Assembly (NCBI GenBank): GCA_051016155.1
Contig: CP136537.1
Coordinates: 124,001-188,000, forward strand
Direction: 5' to 3'
From: RCC90-49c sp051016155
GTDB taxonomy: Bacteria; Bacteroidota; Bacteroidia; Cytophagales; Amoebophilaceae
Length of the DNA stretch: 64,000 bases
The first letter of the stretch is position 1. Each line of letters starts with the position of its first letter. A program made the translations under genes and the position numbers. This document shows, in pieces, positions 44,739 through 54,669 of this stretch. A model generated the notes under the pieces. The model did no database searches. It worked only from the letters and a program-made list of their open reading frames with translations, and had not been told where the DNA came from.

Positions 44739-47195
44739 ATGAACTCCCTCCACAACGTGCTCCCGCTCCAAGATCGGTACCAAAACTGGTTCCTAGACTA
44801 CGCCTCGTATGTCATCTTGGAACGAGCCGTCCCTGCCCTAGAAGATGGCCTCAAACCTGTGCAACGCCGCATCTTGCATGCCATGCGAGAAATGGACGAT
44901 GGCCGCTACAACAAAGTAGCCAACATCATTGGCCAGACCATGCAGTACCATCCCCATGGCGATGCATCGATTGGGGAAGCTTTGATCAACCTAGGCCAAA
45001 AGGAGCTTTTGATCGATATGCAAGGCAATTGGGGCGATGTGCGCACAGGAGACGGCGCAGCAGCTCCCCGCTACATCGAGGCGCGCCCCTCCAAATTTGC
45101 GTTGGCAGTACTGTATAACCCTGCCATTACAGCATGGCAGCTCTCTTACGACGGCAGAAAAAAAGAGCCTATCACGCTACCTGTCAAATTTCCTTTGCTG
45201 CTGGCGCAGGGTGCAGAAGGCATTGCAGTAGGGCTCTCTACCAAGATTCTACCCCATAACTTCTGTGAGCTCATCCAAGCGTCTATTGACGTGCTGCGCG
45301 GCAAAAAGCCGCATCTCTTGCCAGACTTTCCTACAGGAGGCGCTGTAGATTGCTCAGCTTATCAAGAAGGCCAGCGAGGCGGCAAAGTGCGCATTCGGGC
45401 GAGTATTGAGGTACTGGACAAAAAGACGTTGGTGATCAAGGACCTTCCTTATGGCACCACCACTACCCAGTTGATCGATTCGATCATCAGGGCCAATGAG
45501 AAAGGCAAGATCAAGATCAAAAAAGTGCTGGACAATACGGCCCAGGAAGTAGCAATTTGGGTACAACTGGCACCTGGCCAATCTCCTGCCGTAACCATAG
45601 ATGCCCTGTATGCTTTTACAGACTGTGAGATCAGTGTATCACCCAATGCTTGTGTGATCCTCAATGAGAAACCTGTCTTCCTCAGCGTCAATGAGCTACT
45701 CGAACACAGCACGCAGCGCACCCAACAGCTCCTTCAGCAGGAGCTAGCCATCAAGCAAGCCAAGCTGCGCGAACAAATTTTATTCGCCTCGTTGGAGCAA
45801 ATCTTCATTGAAAAACGCATCTACCGTCAGATTGAAGCGTGCGAAACGTGGAAAGCTGTGCTTGCAACGATCGATCAAGGATTGGCCCCTTATAAAAAGA
45901 GTTTCTACCGCCCTATTACGGAAGAAGACCTTGTCCGCCTGACGGAAATAAAAATCAAACGTATCTCTAAGTATGATACAAAGCAGGCCCAGGAAACGCT
46001 GGAAAGGCTACAAAAAGACCTAGCTCAGGTACACCATGACTTGCAAAACCTGACTGCCTACGCCATTCAATACTTCAAGCAACTGCTACAGCAGTACGGA
46101 AAAGGGCGAGAACGCAAGACAGAAGTGCGTCACTTTGATACCATTGCGGCCCATGCTGTGGCTGCTAGCAATCAGAAGCTGTATGTCAACCGCAAAGATG
46201 GCTTCATCGGCTATGGTATGAAAAAAGATGAGCTTCTGGGCGAGTGCTCTGACCTAGACGATGTGATTGTGTTCCGCAAAGACGGCAAATGCCTGATCAG
46301 CAAAGTGGCGGAGAAAGTATTCGTGGGCAAAGGCATTGTGCATGCAGCTGTCTTTACTAAAAATGATGATCGGCGTGTGTACAATCTCGTTTACGTAGAT
46401 GGCGCCACGGGCAAAGCAAGGGTCAAGCGGTTCCAGATGCTGGGCATCACCCGCGACAAGGAATATGACCTGACCAAAGGCACCCCCAACTCGCGCTTGC
46501 TATATCTGACTGACAACCCCAATGGCGAAGCAGAGGTAGTGACCATCGCGCTCTCAGACCTGGCCAAAGCCCGCAAAAAGGTGTTTGATTTTGACTTTGC
46601 CACGCTAGAGGTCAAGGGAAGGACAACACAAGGCAATCTACTGACCCCCTACAGCATTCGAAGAGTACGGCTCAAGACGGCTGGAGTATCCACCTTAGGG
46701 GCTGTGGATATTTGGTACGACAGTGCGGTAGGAAGACTAAACAAAGCCGGACGAGGCGTGCTGTTAGGGGCCTTCCAAACCCAAGACCTCATTTTGGTCG
46801 TCTTTAAAGAGGGGCACTACATGCTCACCAGCTGCGATCTGAACCAGCGGTATGAGCCGGAGCAGATTGCGTTGTTGGAGAAGTTGGTGCCTGAGCAGCC
46901 TATTTCAGCAGTGTATTATGACAGAAAGACGCGACAGTATTTTGTCAAGCGCTTTTGCATAGAGACTACGACGCTGGACAAGAAGTTCAGCTTTATTCCC
47001 GATGCTAAAGGCATACAGCTTACCCTTGTCACTACGTCGCTACAGCCTCAGCTATCCATCACCTACCGCATGACCCCGCAAGCTTCCTCACAGACGTTAC
47101 GCTACGATTTAGAGGCACTGGCTGTCAAAGGCTGGAAGGCCCAGGGCAGTCGACTGACGCAGCACCATGTGCAGCAGGTAGCGCTGTTAGCGTGA
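44739..47195 (+). CDS. parC: DNA topoisomerase IV subunit A
   Basis: An 818-residue type IIA topoisomerase A subunit. N-terminal motifs: YASYVILERAVPALEDGLKP, QRRILHAM, QTMQYHPHGDASIGEAL, and the active-site tyrosine Y112 in AAAPRYIEARPSKFA. A coiled-coil tower and a C-terminal propeller follow from about residue 480 (KLYVNRKDGFIGYGM, CLISKVAEKVFVGKGIV). The divergent shape and the IDMQGNWGDVRTGDGAAAPR sequence are typical of Bacteroidota ParC rather than GyrA. It decatenates daughter chromosomes together with ParE, which is not in the window. Confidence 0.9.
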   Translation: MNSLHNVLPLQDRYQNWFLDYASYVILERAVPALEDGLKPVQRRILHAMREMDDGRYNKVANIIGQTMQYHPHGDASIGEALINLGQKELLIDMQGNWGDVRTGDGAAAPRYIEARPSKFALAVLYNPAITAWQLSYDGRKKEPITLPVKFPLLLAQGAEGIAVGLSTKILPHNFCELIQASIDVLRGKKPHLLPDFPTGGAVDCSAYQEGQRGGKVRIRASIEVLDKKTLVIKDLPYGTTTTQLIDSIIRANEKGKIKIKKVLDNTAQEVAIWVQLAPGQSPAVTIDALYAFTDCEISVSPNACVILNEKPVFLSVNELLEHSTQRTQQLLQQELAIKQAKLREQILFASLEQIFIEKRIYRQIEACETWKAVLATIDQGLAPYKKSFYRPITEEDLVRLTEIKIKRISKYDTKQAQETLERLQKDLAQVHHDLQNLTAYAIQYFKQLLQQYGKGRERKTEVRHFDTIAAHAVAASNQKLYVNRKDGFIGYGMKKDELLGECSDLDDVIVFRKDGKCLISKVAEKVFVGKGIVHAAVFTKNDDRRVYNLVYVDGATGKARVKRFQMLGITRDKEYDLTKGTPNSRLLYLTDNPNGEAEVVTIALSDLAKARKKVFDFDFATLEVKGRTTQGNLLTPYSIRRVRLKTAGVSTLGAVDIWYDSAVGRLNKAGRGVLLGAFQTQDLILVVFKEGHYMLTSCDLNQRYEPEQIALLEKLVPEQPISAVYYDRKTRQYFVKRFCIETTTLDKKFSFIPDAKGIQLTLVTTSLQPQLSITYRMTPQASSQTLRYDLEALAVKGWKAQGSRLTQHHVQQVALLA

Positions 47196-47391
47196 GGATG
47201 AACGCGCGCTCTAATGCCGCCCAAGTTCAAAACACTGTCACGATATAGGTAACATATTTGTTTCTACTACGCCTTACTTTAAGTTTGGCCTCTGGCAACA
47301 AAGCCGGCCCTTTGCTGTGGATGACAGCTAAAGCACTAAGGTGGACCCCATTGTTTGGACAAGATAGCAGCCGCGCTTAAGGCGCGTTACA
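47196..47391. other. intergenic region after parC
   Basis: About 200 bases before an IS fragment. GGTGGACCCCATTGTTTGGAC at 47341 resembles an IS3-group terminal sequence but stands alone. Nothing else was seen. Confidence 0.3.
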
Positions 47392-47487
47392 TGTAATAGT
47401 CAGTATTTAATCTGACAAGCAGCTAATTTTAGTTAGCTCTAGCGTCTGCTAACTCATAACTGTCTGAGCTGCCCTTCAGGTGCATCA
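47392..47487 (-). mobile_element. 96-bp right-end fragment of the IS481-type element
   Basis: It begins TGTAATAGTCAGTATTTAAT and is the reverse complement of the last part of the intact copy (equivalent to about 48582-48677). It sits in inverted orientation one base from that copy's left end. Confidence 0.9.
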
Positions 47488-47488
47488 C

Positions 47489-48677
47489 TGTAGTAGTTGA
47501 AATTTAATCTGACATTAGTCAAATTGTACAACAACTAAAACTACTACAATCATGAACTTAAACCAGAAGATGAGCCAATCCAAAATTGGACTGCTTGAAC
47601 TCGCTAAGAGCCTGGGCAACATCTCGGCTGCTTGCAAAACCATGGGGTACAGTCGAGACAGCTACTATCGTTTTAAAGAGCTCTTTGAGACAGGTGGGCA
47701 AGAAGCATTGCTAGAGATCAGTCGCAAAAAACCTATCCTGGCTAATAGAGTAGAACCCCCTGTTGAAAAGGCAGTCGTTCAAATGGCCACTGACTTTCCT
47801 GCTTACGGGCAACTTAGAGTCGCTAATGAGCTCAAAAAGCAAGGTATTATCGTTTCCCCTGGAGGCGTTCGCTCTATTTGGCTCCGAAATGACTTGAATA
47901 ATATCAAAAAGAGACTTCAGGCTTTAGAAGCTAAGATGGCACAAGAAGGCCTTGTGCTCACTGAGAGTCAGCTCCAGGCCATGGAGAAGCATCAGCGTGA
48001 TAAGGAAGCTCATGGAGAGATCGATACGGAGCATCCAGGCTATTTAGGCTGCCAGGATACCTACTATGTAGGACACTTCAAAGGTATTGGCAAGGTCTAT
48101 GGTCAAGTCTACATTGACGCCTACACGCGTGTAGCAGATTGCAAGCTCTACAATGAGAAGACAGCGATAACGAGCGCTGATATGCTCAATGACCGCGTGC
48201 TCCCTTGGTATGAACAGCAAGGGGTGCCTATCTTACGTATCCTAACAGATCGAGGAACAGAGTACAAAGGCAAACTGGAGAACCATGCCTATGAGTTGTT
48301 CCTATCAGTCGAGGGGATAAGTCATAGCATGAGGCGGGCGTATTCTCCACAGAGCAATGGAATATGCGAGCGATTCAACAGGACGATGAAGCAGGAGTTC
48401 TTTGATTGTGCCATGGGCAAGAAGATATATAGGAGTGTAGAGGAGTTACAGACGGACTTGGATGTATGGTTAGCTTATTACAACGGGGAGCGTGTGCATA
48501 GTGGGCGTTATTGTTATGGGAAGACGCCGTTGGCTACGTTGCTCTCAAGTAAGCACCTGAGTGTGGAGAAGCATAATGAGATGATGCACCTGAAGGGCAG
48601 CTCAGACAGTTATGAGTTAGCAGACGCTAGAGCTAACTAAAATTAGCTGCTTGTCAGATTAAATACTGACTATTACA
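47489..48677 (+). mobile_element. intact IS481-type insertion sequence, 1189 bp
   Basis: Left end TGTAGTAGTTGAAATTTAAT and right end complement TGTAATAGTCAGTATTTAAT form imperfect inverted repeats of about 26 bases. It contains one intact transposase gene. No clear target duplication was seen. Confidence 0.9.
47552..48640 (+). CDS. IS481-type transposase
   Basis: A 362-residue integrase-core transposase. The N-terminal helix-turn-helix part is LELAKSLGNISAACKTMGYS then RDSYYRFKELFE. The core has DTYYVGHFKGIGKVYGQVYI, the second acidic residue in ILTDRGTEYKG, and the Glu in PQSNGICERFNRTMKQEFFD. The C terminus YYNGERVHSGRYCYGKTPLA is typical. It appears complete and active. The broken copy at 40900-42926 differs at a few positions. 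Confidence 0.92.
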   Translation: MNLNQKMSQSKIGLLELAKSLGNISAACKTMGYSRDSYYRFKELFETGGQEALLEISRKKPILANRVEPPVEKAVVQMATDFPAYGQLRVANELKKQGIIVSPGGVRSIWLRNDLNNIKKRLQALEAKMAQEGLVLTESQLQAMEKHQRDKEAHGEIDTEHPGYLGCQDTYYVGHFKGIGKVYGQVYIDAYTRVADCKLYNEKTAITSADMLNDRVLPWYEQQGVPILRILTDRGTEYKGKLENHAYELFLSVEGISHSMRRAYSPQSNGICERFNRTMKQEFFDCAMGKKIYRSVEELQTDLDVWLAYYNGERVHSGRYCYGKTPLATLLSSKHLSVEKHNEMMHLKGSSDSYELADARAN

Positions 48678-48737
48678 CAACTGGAAGTCTTGCACTGAAA
48701 GTGCATAGTTTTGTACTAGCGACTGAGACCAATAAAC

Positions 48738-50027
48738 CTAACTGTGCATCAACGCCTCAATTTCTTCCGCTTCTATAGGAACAGACGCCATCAAATCTTC
48801 TGGGGGTCCGTCCCTAACCACAAAATCATTCTCTAGCCGGATGCCCAGGCCTTCTTCGCGGATGTAGATACCGGGCTCAATCGTCAAGACCATCCCTGAC
48901 TCGAACTCTCTGTACGTATCTCCTACATCGTGGGTATCTAGACCCAGGTGGTGAGAAGTACCATGCATGAAATACTTTTTGTAAGCAGGCTGTTCAGAAG
49001 ACTGGTTTTTAATATCTGTGCGGTCTAGTAAGCCCAGTTGCACAAGCTCCTGCTCCATGAACTTGCCGACTTCTTGGTGATACGTGGGCAAGTCATTGCC
49101 AGGTACCAGCAGCTGCTGGGCATGGCGCAGAACGCGTAGCACGGCGTCGTACACAGCTCGTTGGCGCTGCGTAAAGCGCCCACTCACAGGCAACACGCGC
49201 GTTAGGTCTGATTTGTAGTTGGCATATTCGGCTCCTACATCGAGCAAGAGAGTAGTGCCTGCCTCACAAGGCTGGTTATTAGTGATATAGTGCAGCACAC
49301 AAGCATTGGCGCCCGAAGCCACAATGGGGCTATAGGCAAACCCTCTGGAACGGTGCTGAATAAACTCTCCAGCTAGGATACCTTCTAATTCATACTCCAT
49401 CATACCTGGCTTGACCAGGGGTAATATTTTTCTAAAGCCTTTTTCAGTGATCTCACACGCTGTCTTGATCAAAGCAATTTCTGCCGCTGACTTCACAGCC
49501 CTAAGGCGTTGCATCAGAGGCGCTAGCCGTTCATACTGGTGTACAGGATATTTTTCTTGGCACCAAGCCACAAACCTCGCCTCTCGTGTGGGCACCTCCA
49601 CTACCGCCCGTGTATTTTCGTTGGTGTTGAGGTAAACATGGTCTACATGACTCATCACCGTGTGAAAAGTGGTAGGAAATGCCTCTAGCCAATGGATATT
49701 GGCTATGCCCGATACTTTCTGTGCGTCTTTTTGGGTATACTTTTGCCCCTCCCAAATCCTAATGTGCTCGTCGGTGGGCTTGAGAAACAGCATCTCTTTC
49801 CACGCCTTGTTGGGCGCATCTGGATACAAGACCATCAAGGTCTCTTCTTGGTCAATGCCAGAGAGATAAAACAAGTCACTGTTTTGCCGGAAAGGCATGA
49901 TGCCATCGCCATTTTCAGGCAGGACGTCATTGGCATTGAGCACTACCAGCGAGTTAGGCTTCAAATGCTGTGTCAGTTTTTTTCTATTGTGAACAAAAAG
50001 GGCAGGGTCAATAGGGTGGTAACGCAA
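48738..50027 (-). CDS. pepP: Xaa-Pro aminopeptidase
   Basis: A 429-residue M24 family protein on the minus strand. The N-terminal domain has DLFYLSGIDQEETLMVLYPD. The metal-binding residues are in LLLDVGAEYANYKSDLTRVLP (two Asp), GTSHHLGLDTHDVGD (His), TIEPGIYI (Glu) and GIRLENDFVV (Glu). It removes N-terminal residues preceding proline. It is convergent with the IS481 gene and divergent from the short frame at 50066. Confidence 0.93.
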   Translation of the reverse strand: MRYHPIDPALFVHNRKKLTQHLKPNSLVVLNANDVLPENGDGIMPFRQNSDLFYLSGIDQEETLMVLYPDAPNKAWKEMLFLKPTDEHIRIWEGQKYTQKDAQKVSGIANIHWLEAFPTTFHTVMSHVDHVYLNTNENTRAVVEVPTREARFVAWCQEKYPVHQYERLAPLMQRLRAVKSAAEIALIKTACEITEKGFRKILPLVKPGMMEYELEGILAGEFIQHRSRGFAYSPIVASGANACVLHYITNNQPCEAGTTLLLDVGAEYANYKSDLTRVLPVSGRFTQRQRAVYDAVLRVLRHAQQLLVPGNDLPTYHQEVGKFMEQELVQLGLLDRTDIKNQSSEQPAYKKYFMHGTSHHLGLDTHDVGDTYREFESGMVLTIEPGIYIREEGLGIRLENDFVVRDGPPEDLMASVPIEAEEIEALMHS

Positions 50028-50065
50028 AATAGCAAGGGTTTAGGTCCGTAGGATGATAGATAACT

Positions 50066-50395
50066 ATGCCATGTAGGCTGACAGCTTTCATTAATCAGTT
50101 CAAAGCTAAAAAAAGGTACGCAATAGAGCATCATCGCCTTTTTTCTTTGACTGCTGTCTGCTCTACATCGGTATGGGCAAAAAAAAACCCAGGTCCTTCC
50201 GAGGCCCACAGCTTAGCTACAGATATTGCTGATTACTACACCAAGTCTTTTCCTACTATCAATGAAGCGCCACAAGAGGAACGAAAAGATCAAAAAGACT
50301 ACGAAGCGCGCCCCGCCAAGCTTTCAGAAAAGACAAAGCGCGAAGTAGTGTTCAATAGCATTTTTAAGAAGAGTCCTTGCTACACACAACTGTAA
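50066..50395 (+). CDS. short hypothetical protein
   Basis: 109 codons with Ala/Lys/Glu-rich composition (TDIADYYTKSFPTINEAPQE, ARPAKLSEKTKREVVFN) and no recognised domain. The N-terminal 40 residues have no clear signal peptide. It may be real or the remnant of a longer gene. It is divergent from pepP by 38 bases. Confidence 0.35.
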   Translation: MPCRLTAFINQFKAKKRYAIEHHRLFSLTAVCSTSVWAKKNPGPSEAHSLATDIADYYTKSFPTINEAPQEERKDQKDYEARPAKLSEKTKREVVFNSIFKKSPCYTQL

Positions 50396-50445
50396 CAGCA
50401 TAGGCCCTCTGTACTCAACGAGTATGCTTGGGGCGATTTGCATCT

Positions 50446-50546
50446 TGAGGCCGTTGCAAAACGACTTGCTAACGTTAGAAAATAGGCTCTGTGGCTTCAT
50501 TTAACGCCTTGCAAGGCGTGCCTTTCTGAGTTTTGCAATACCCTCA
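50446..50546. mobile_element. MITE of about 100 bp with IS5-type ends
   Basis: The left end TGAGGCCGTTGCAAAACG equals the terminal repeat of the IS at 21096-22390; the right end complement TGAGGGTATTGCAAAACTC is a weaker match. No coding capacity. Confidence 0.65.
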
Positions 50547-50781
50547 TCTTTTTTATAGAACTACTAGTCACCCTACCCATCACTTGAGGAGCCGCATCAA
50601 CAGAACCACAACGACTCTGGGCGAAGGAGTGCTAGCCACGCTACTGGCCACGCCTACAAACAGTACATCAGAGTTGTACAAGAGACAGCATACCCTCCAA
50701 ACCCTTTTGGCTAACGAAGAAGTAGTAGCTCAGCTAGAGACTATTGCCTATCCCGAGCGCTATCAATCTACTTTTAGATAG
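50533..50781 (+). pseudogene. MutS-like protein fragment
   Basis: Residues from about 21 on (RINRTTTTLGEGVLATLLAT, then HTLQTLLANEEVVAQLETI) look like the core-domain start of a MutS-family ATPase (compare the DKTVTPMGARLL and DMVEVLVNDP motifs of mutS in this window). The rest of the gene, including the Walker ATPase, is absent. The frame begins inside the MITE. It stops at 50781. Confidence 0.45.
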
Positions 50782-51748
50782 TTGGCCCTTAAGAACTACA
50801 AAAAGTCTTCATAAAAGCCTTGGGGGAAGGTTTTAGGGACATTTGCACGCTTTTTGCCTTCCTTTTTTTGCAACATATACCTATGTTTAACAACGTTCCT
50901 TGCATATTTTTCCAACACTATGATCGGTCAAACAGACAACCCATTCCAGACTGACTTGTTCAAACTCAATCTCATTGAGCAGCTCGATCCTAAAAAGCCT
51001 CTCTACATTTTAGCCCAAAAAATCCCCTGGAACGCTTTCGAAGACAGGTTTAAACAGCTCTATTCCAATACTGGACAGCCCGCTCATCCTATCAGGCTCA
51101 TGAGCGGACTCCTTCTCTTGCAACGCATCTTCAGCCTCTCCGATGAGTGACTCGTCGAGCTTTGGCAAGAAAATCCCTACTTCCAGTTCTTGTGCGGGAA
51201 AAATGCTTTCCAATGGACCCAGCCTTGTGCTGCCTCTGACTTGGTGCACTTTAGAAAAAGAATAGGACAACAAGGCATTGACTTCCTTTTTGCACTCTCT
51301 GTTGAGTTGCATCAACACAAGCTCAACAAGGCTCAACAAGTCATTGTCGACCCCACGGTCCAGGAGAAGAACATCACCTTTCCCACTGATGCCAAACTTT
51401 ACCGCAAAGTCATCGACACGTGTAACGGGCTGGCTAAAGGTCTGGGCATTGGGCTACGACAGAGCTACACCTTTGTTGTCAAGAAGCTCAACTATGCTCT
51501 ACGACCCGTTCTGGGCGGCCAAAAAGCCCTCAAAAAGATGCGCACCATTGCTGGGAGACAGCTGCGTGATCTGCAAAGAAAGCTTACGCAAAGCGGGCAG
51601 CTAGCTCCCCACGCGCCGTTATTGGAGGTGATGACTCGCATTGTGGAGCAAGAAAGGAAAGACAAAAACAAAGTGTACAGTCTTCATTCACCTGAGGTGA
51701 GTTACATTGCCAAGGGGAAAGCGCATCAACCCTACGAGTTTGGCTCTA

Positions 51749-52564
51749 GGTAGTGTCGACATAAGATATTATCTTAAGGCAAAAAATGCTGAAACAACCT
51801 GCCTATCAACGACACGATATCTCCGATCAAGTATGGAACAAACTTGCCCCTCATTTGCCTGGAAGAGCTGGCGCTTGGGGAGGGGTAGCTAAAGACAATA
51901 GACAATTTATTAACGCCGTGTTCTGGATATTACGAACAGGAGCCCCATGGCGGGACTTACCTCCTCATTACGGCGAGTGGAATAATACGAACCGACGTTT
52001 TTGTCGATGGCGCGATAATGGAACATGGGAGAAGCTTTTGGAACTACTTTCAGATGAACCAGACTACACGTGGCTGATGATTGATGCGAGTCATATAAAA
52101 GTGCACCCCCATGGGACGGGCGCAGTGGGAGGCAATGAGGCGATGAATCGGACAAAAGGGGGCTCAATACAAAACTACATTTGGCCGTGGATGCGTCTGG
52201 TATGCCGCTCAGAGCCATTATTACAGAAGGTACCGAGGCAGATTGTAAGCAAGGTGTTGAGCTGCTCAAAGACTTGCCTGCAGAGGGGGTGATAGCAGAT
52301 AGGGGCTATGACACAGAGCAAGTAGTCCAAGAGGTGAAGTCAAAGAATAGACAATGTGTGATACCGAGTAGAAAGCATAGAAAAGTAGAGCGTAGTTACA
52401 ACCGAGAAGTGTATCAACTACGTCATATGATAGAGAACACGTTTTTGTATCTGAAGCGTTGGCGCGGGATATGTACGCGTTATGCCAAGAGAGGGAGCTC
52501 ATTTCTGGCCGCTATTCAAATTAGATGTCTAGCTTTATGGCTAGGCGTCTCCTGACGACACTGT
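51749..52564 (+). mobile_element. 816-bp IS5-family element (copy 2)
   Basis: Same length and ends as copy 1 at 35695-36510. CTA is present on both flanks (51746-51748 and 52565-52567). Confidence 0.88.
51786..52555 (+). CDS. IS5-family transposase, two frames joined by -1 frameshift (copy 2)
   Basis: First frame 51786-52292 and second frame ending 52555. Product as in copy 1 with a few substitutions (for example MLKQPAYQRHDISDQVW). The slip site here reads ACAAAAGGGGG, with the same frame relation as in copy 1. Confidence 0.8.
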
Positions 52565-52977
52565 CTAAGATGTCAGTCGCCAGTTTGCCAGGGAGTAACG
52601 TGGTAGTGGGGATGGTCAACTTTAGAGGCAACCCTCATGACAGTAAGACGTTGCCAAAAACGTTGGAAGAGGTAAAGCGTTATTGTGGCCAAGAGTTTGA
52701 AGAGGCGTTAGTGGACCAAGGGTATCGAGGTCATGAAGTAGTGGGCCCCACGCGGGTGATCATGCCCGAACGCGGGAAGCGTTACACTCCGACAGAGAGA
52801 AGGAAAAGGAAGAAGAGTTATCGCCCTCGTTCAGCAATAGAAGCAGTGATCAGTCATCTGAAGCAAGGACATGGTCTGGGAAGAAATTACCTAAAAGGAG
52901 CACTAGGCGACGTAGTGAATGGTTTATTGTCAGGAATGGGATGGAATTTGAAGTTACTACTGATGGAATTAACCTAG

Positions 52978-53303
52978 TACTAGGGCTTCCTTGGTTGTTG
53001 AGATGAGTGAGGAGGAGTTGCGGATAAAAAAATTGCTGATTGCTCTAACCTCTTACCTTCTCCAAGCTGCAGTAGAGAGTTAGTAAGGGTCAACTAATTA
53101 GCCATCAAGTATTGATCAAAAAAGGGCGAAATTAGGTAAGCCGTTGCCCACAAATGGTATGCCAGAAACCGGGTTTATCTGTAAGTTGTACAGTAGATTA
53201 AAAGATGTGAAGCCAGTGGGCTGCAACCAGCTACAAAGTAAATCCTGGAGGAAACAGCCTTTCACAACGCCTTACGACAACTGGTAGAGAAATTATACTA
53301 TTT
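52978..53303. other. spacer between IS debris and DUF3822 gene
   Basis: Contains the second copy of the 50-base repeat at 53047-53096. Otherwise nothing recognisable. Confidence 0.4.
53047..53096. repeat. 50-bp dispersed direct repeat, second copy
   Basis: Identical to 38088-38137. Confidence 0.7.
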
Positions 53304-53486
53304 ATGCAAATTGGATACCCAAACACTGTAAGTACGCATCATCCTGTAACTACTGCGCTATCTATGGGGAATAACGTGCTTTGGGTAGGTTATGCTATTT
53401 TTGGCCCTGAATATTTAGCTGATATCACTTCTAACTACTCAGCCACCTCCCCCCGAAGCAGTGCACTGCCCAGGAATACATGGACT

Positions 53487-54395
53487 ATGGCAGCTACCCC
53501 AACAAGCAAAAGTTACCAAACTCTTCTCTCCCTCAAAGACCCCAGGTTTGATGCTAATGCACTTTCTAAATACTATTTATCAATTCACGTAAGTGACGCC
53601 CATTTTAAGGTGAGTTGTGTTGATCCTGCTACCACTCAATGCCTATTGCTAGAGACCTACATTTTGGCCTACAGCCGTGCTTATAGGCGCGTGAATGCCA
53701 TTGAGCAACTTTATCGAGATCATCCACTATTAGCAGCGTACAACTGGGCTGGCGTCACAGTCTCCATCGGCAACCAGCAGTATACTTTAGTTCCCAAGCA
53801 TCTATTCCAAGAAGATAAAATAGCTACTTACTTAGATTTTACTTGCTTGGTGGGAGCAGACACTATCAGGCACTGTATGCACCCCACCCTCAATATGGCT
53901 GTGGCCTTTGCTATGGACTCATTGCTACTCAACTGGTTTGAAAAGGCGTACCAATCAACACGGCTATGCACCATACACCAGGCCAGCAGCTTGATAGAAG
54001 GAACCTGGACTTACTTAACAGGCTATAGCATGGAGTTGCTGCCTAAGCTATTGGTTTTTGTGGAAACCAACCATCTCCATATCACAGTTATACAGGAAAA
54101 AAAGTTGCTCTACTACAATCGATTTGGATATGCCAGTAGCGATGAGCTGCTGCATTACATCCTCATTGTAATGCGCACCTTAAAGCTGGATGCCAATGTG
54201 CACGAAGTGATTCTTGGGGGTAATATCTCCAAAGGCTCACTAGCTTACCGAAAAGCGCGTAATTATATACGCAGAATCTCTTTTAGCCAGCGGCCCACCC
54301 ACCTTAAGTTCAGACGTATTTTCAGTATAGAAACTGTAAAGAACCATTTTGATGTGCTCAGTGCCCATCTCTGCCGTCAAGCTTTAGGCTATTGA
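53487..54395 (+). CDS. DUF3822 family protein
   Basis: A protein of about 302 residues from the ATG at 53487 (MAATPTSKSYQTLLSLKDPR); the frame is open from 53304 but the earlier part is Ser/Thr-rich and unlike the family. Motifs include LSIHVSDAHFKVSCVD, LVPKHLFQEDKIATYLDF and LLVFVETNHLHITVIQEKKL, YYNRFGYASSDELLHYIL, VILGGNISKGS. This actin-like ATPase-fold family is confined mostly to Bacteroidota; its role is not established. mutS follows on the same strand about 275 bases later. Confidence 0.8.
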   Translation: MAATPTSKSYQTLLSLKDPRFDANALSKYYLSIHVSDAHFKVSCVDPATTQCLLLETYILAYSRAYRRVNAIEQLYRDHPLLAAYNWAGVTVSIGNQQYTLVPKHLFQEDKIATYLDFTCLVGADTIRHCMHPTLNMAVAFAMDSLLLNWFEKAYQSTRLCTIHQASSLIEGTWTYLTGYSMELLPKLLVFVETNHLHITVIQEKKLLYYNRFGYASSDELLHYILIVMRTLKLDANVHEVILGGNISKGSLAYRKARNYIRRISFSQRPTHLKFRRIFSIETVKNHFDVLSAHLCRQALGY

Positions 54396-54450
54396 GCAGA
54401 TGATTGCCTCCATCGGCGTCCGCACCAGCGATCTTATCATTTGTTGGTCT

Positions 54451-54565
54451 AAATAACCCAATGAACAAATAGCCCAATAAACAAATGAGCAAATAGTTTA
54501 ATAAACAGATAAACAAATAGCCCAATAAACAAATGGTCTATTGAGTCATTTGGTCATTAACGTAA
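54451..54565. repeat. low-complexity AAACAAATAGCCCAATA repeats
   Basis: Four or more imperfect copies of CAAATAGCCCAATAAA and variants stand between the DUF3822 gene and mutS. Similar tracts occur at 57591-57735 and 58121-58210. Confidence 0.6.
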
Positions 54566-54669
54566 TTAGATCAGTAATTCAGTCCATAACTCCCTAGTTG
54601 CCCCAATAGTTCGTTGCAGCGTATCTTCATGCCTGGCTGTTTATTATCTCCACAGGTCCTACCATCTGC

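Larger units (their letters stand above)
50920..52977 (+). pseudogene. IS5-family transposase, doubly interrupted
   Basis: The frame starts MIGQTDNPFQTDLFKLNLIE at 50920, meets TGA at 51148-51150 (after RIFSLSDE), and continues in frame with LVELWQENPYFQFLCG, VDPTVQEKNITFPTDAKLYR and KGKAHQPYEFGS. The 816-bp element then splits it; after one CTA is removed the text resumes as FGSK-MSVASLPGSNVVVGMV and runs to ALVDQGYRGHEVVGPTR and SAIEAVISHLKQGHGLGRNYL at 52977. Terminal repeats were not found. Confidence 0.82.
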
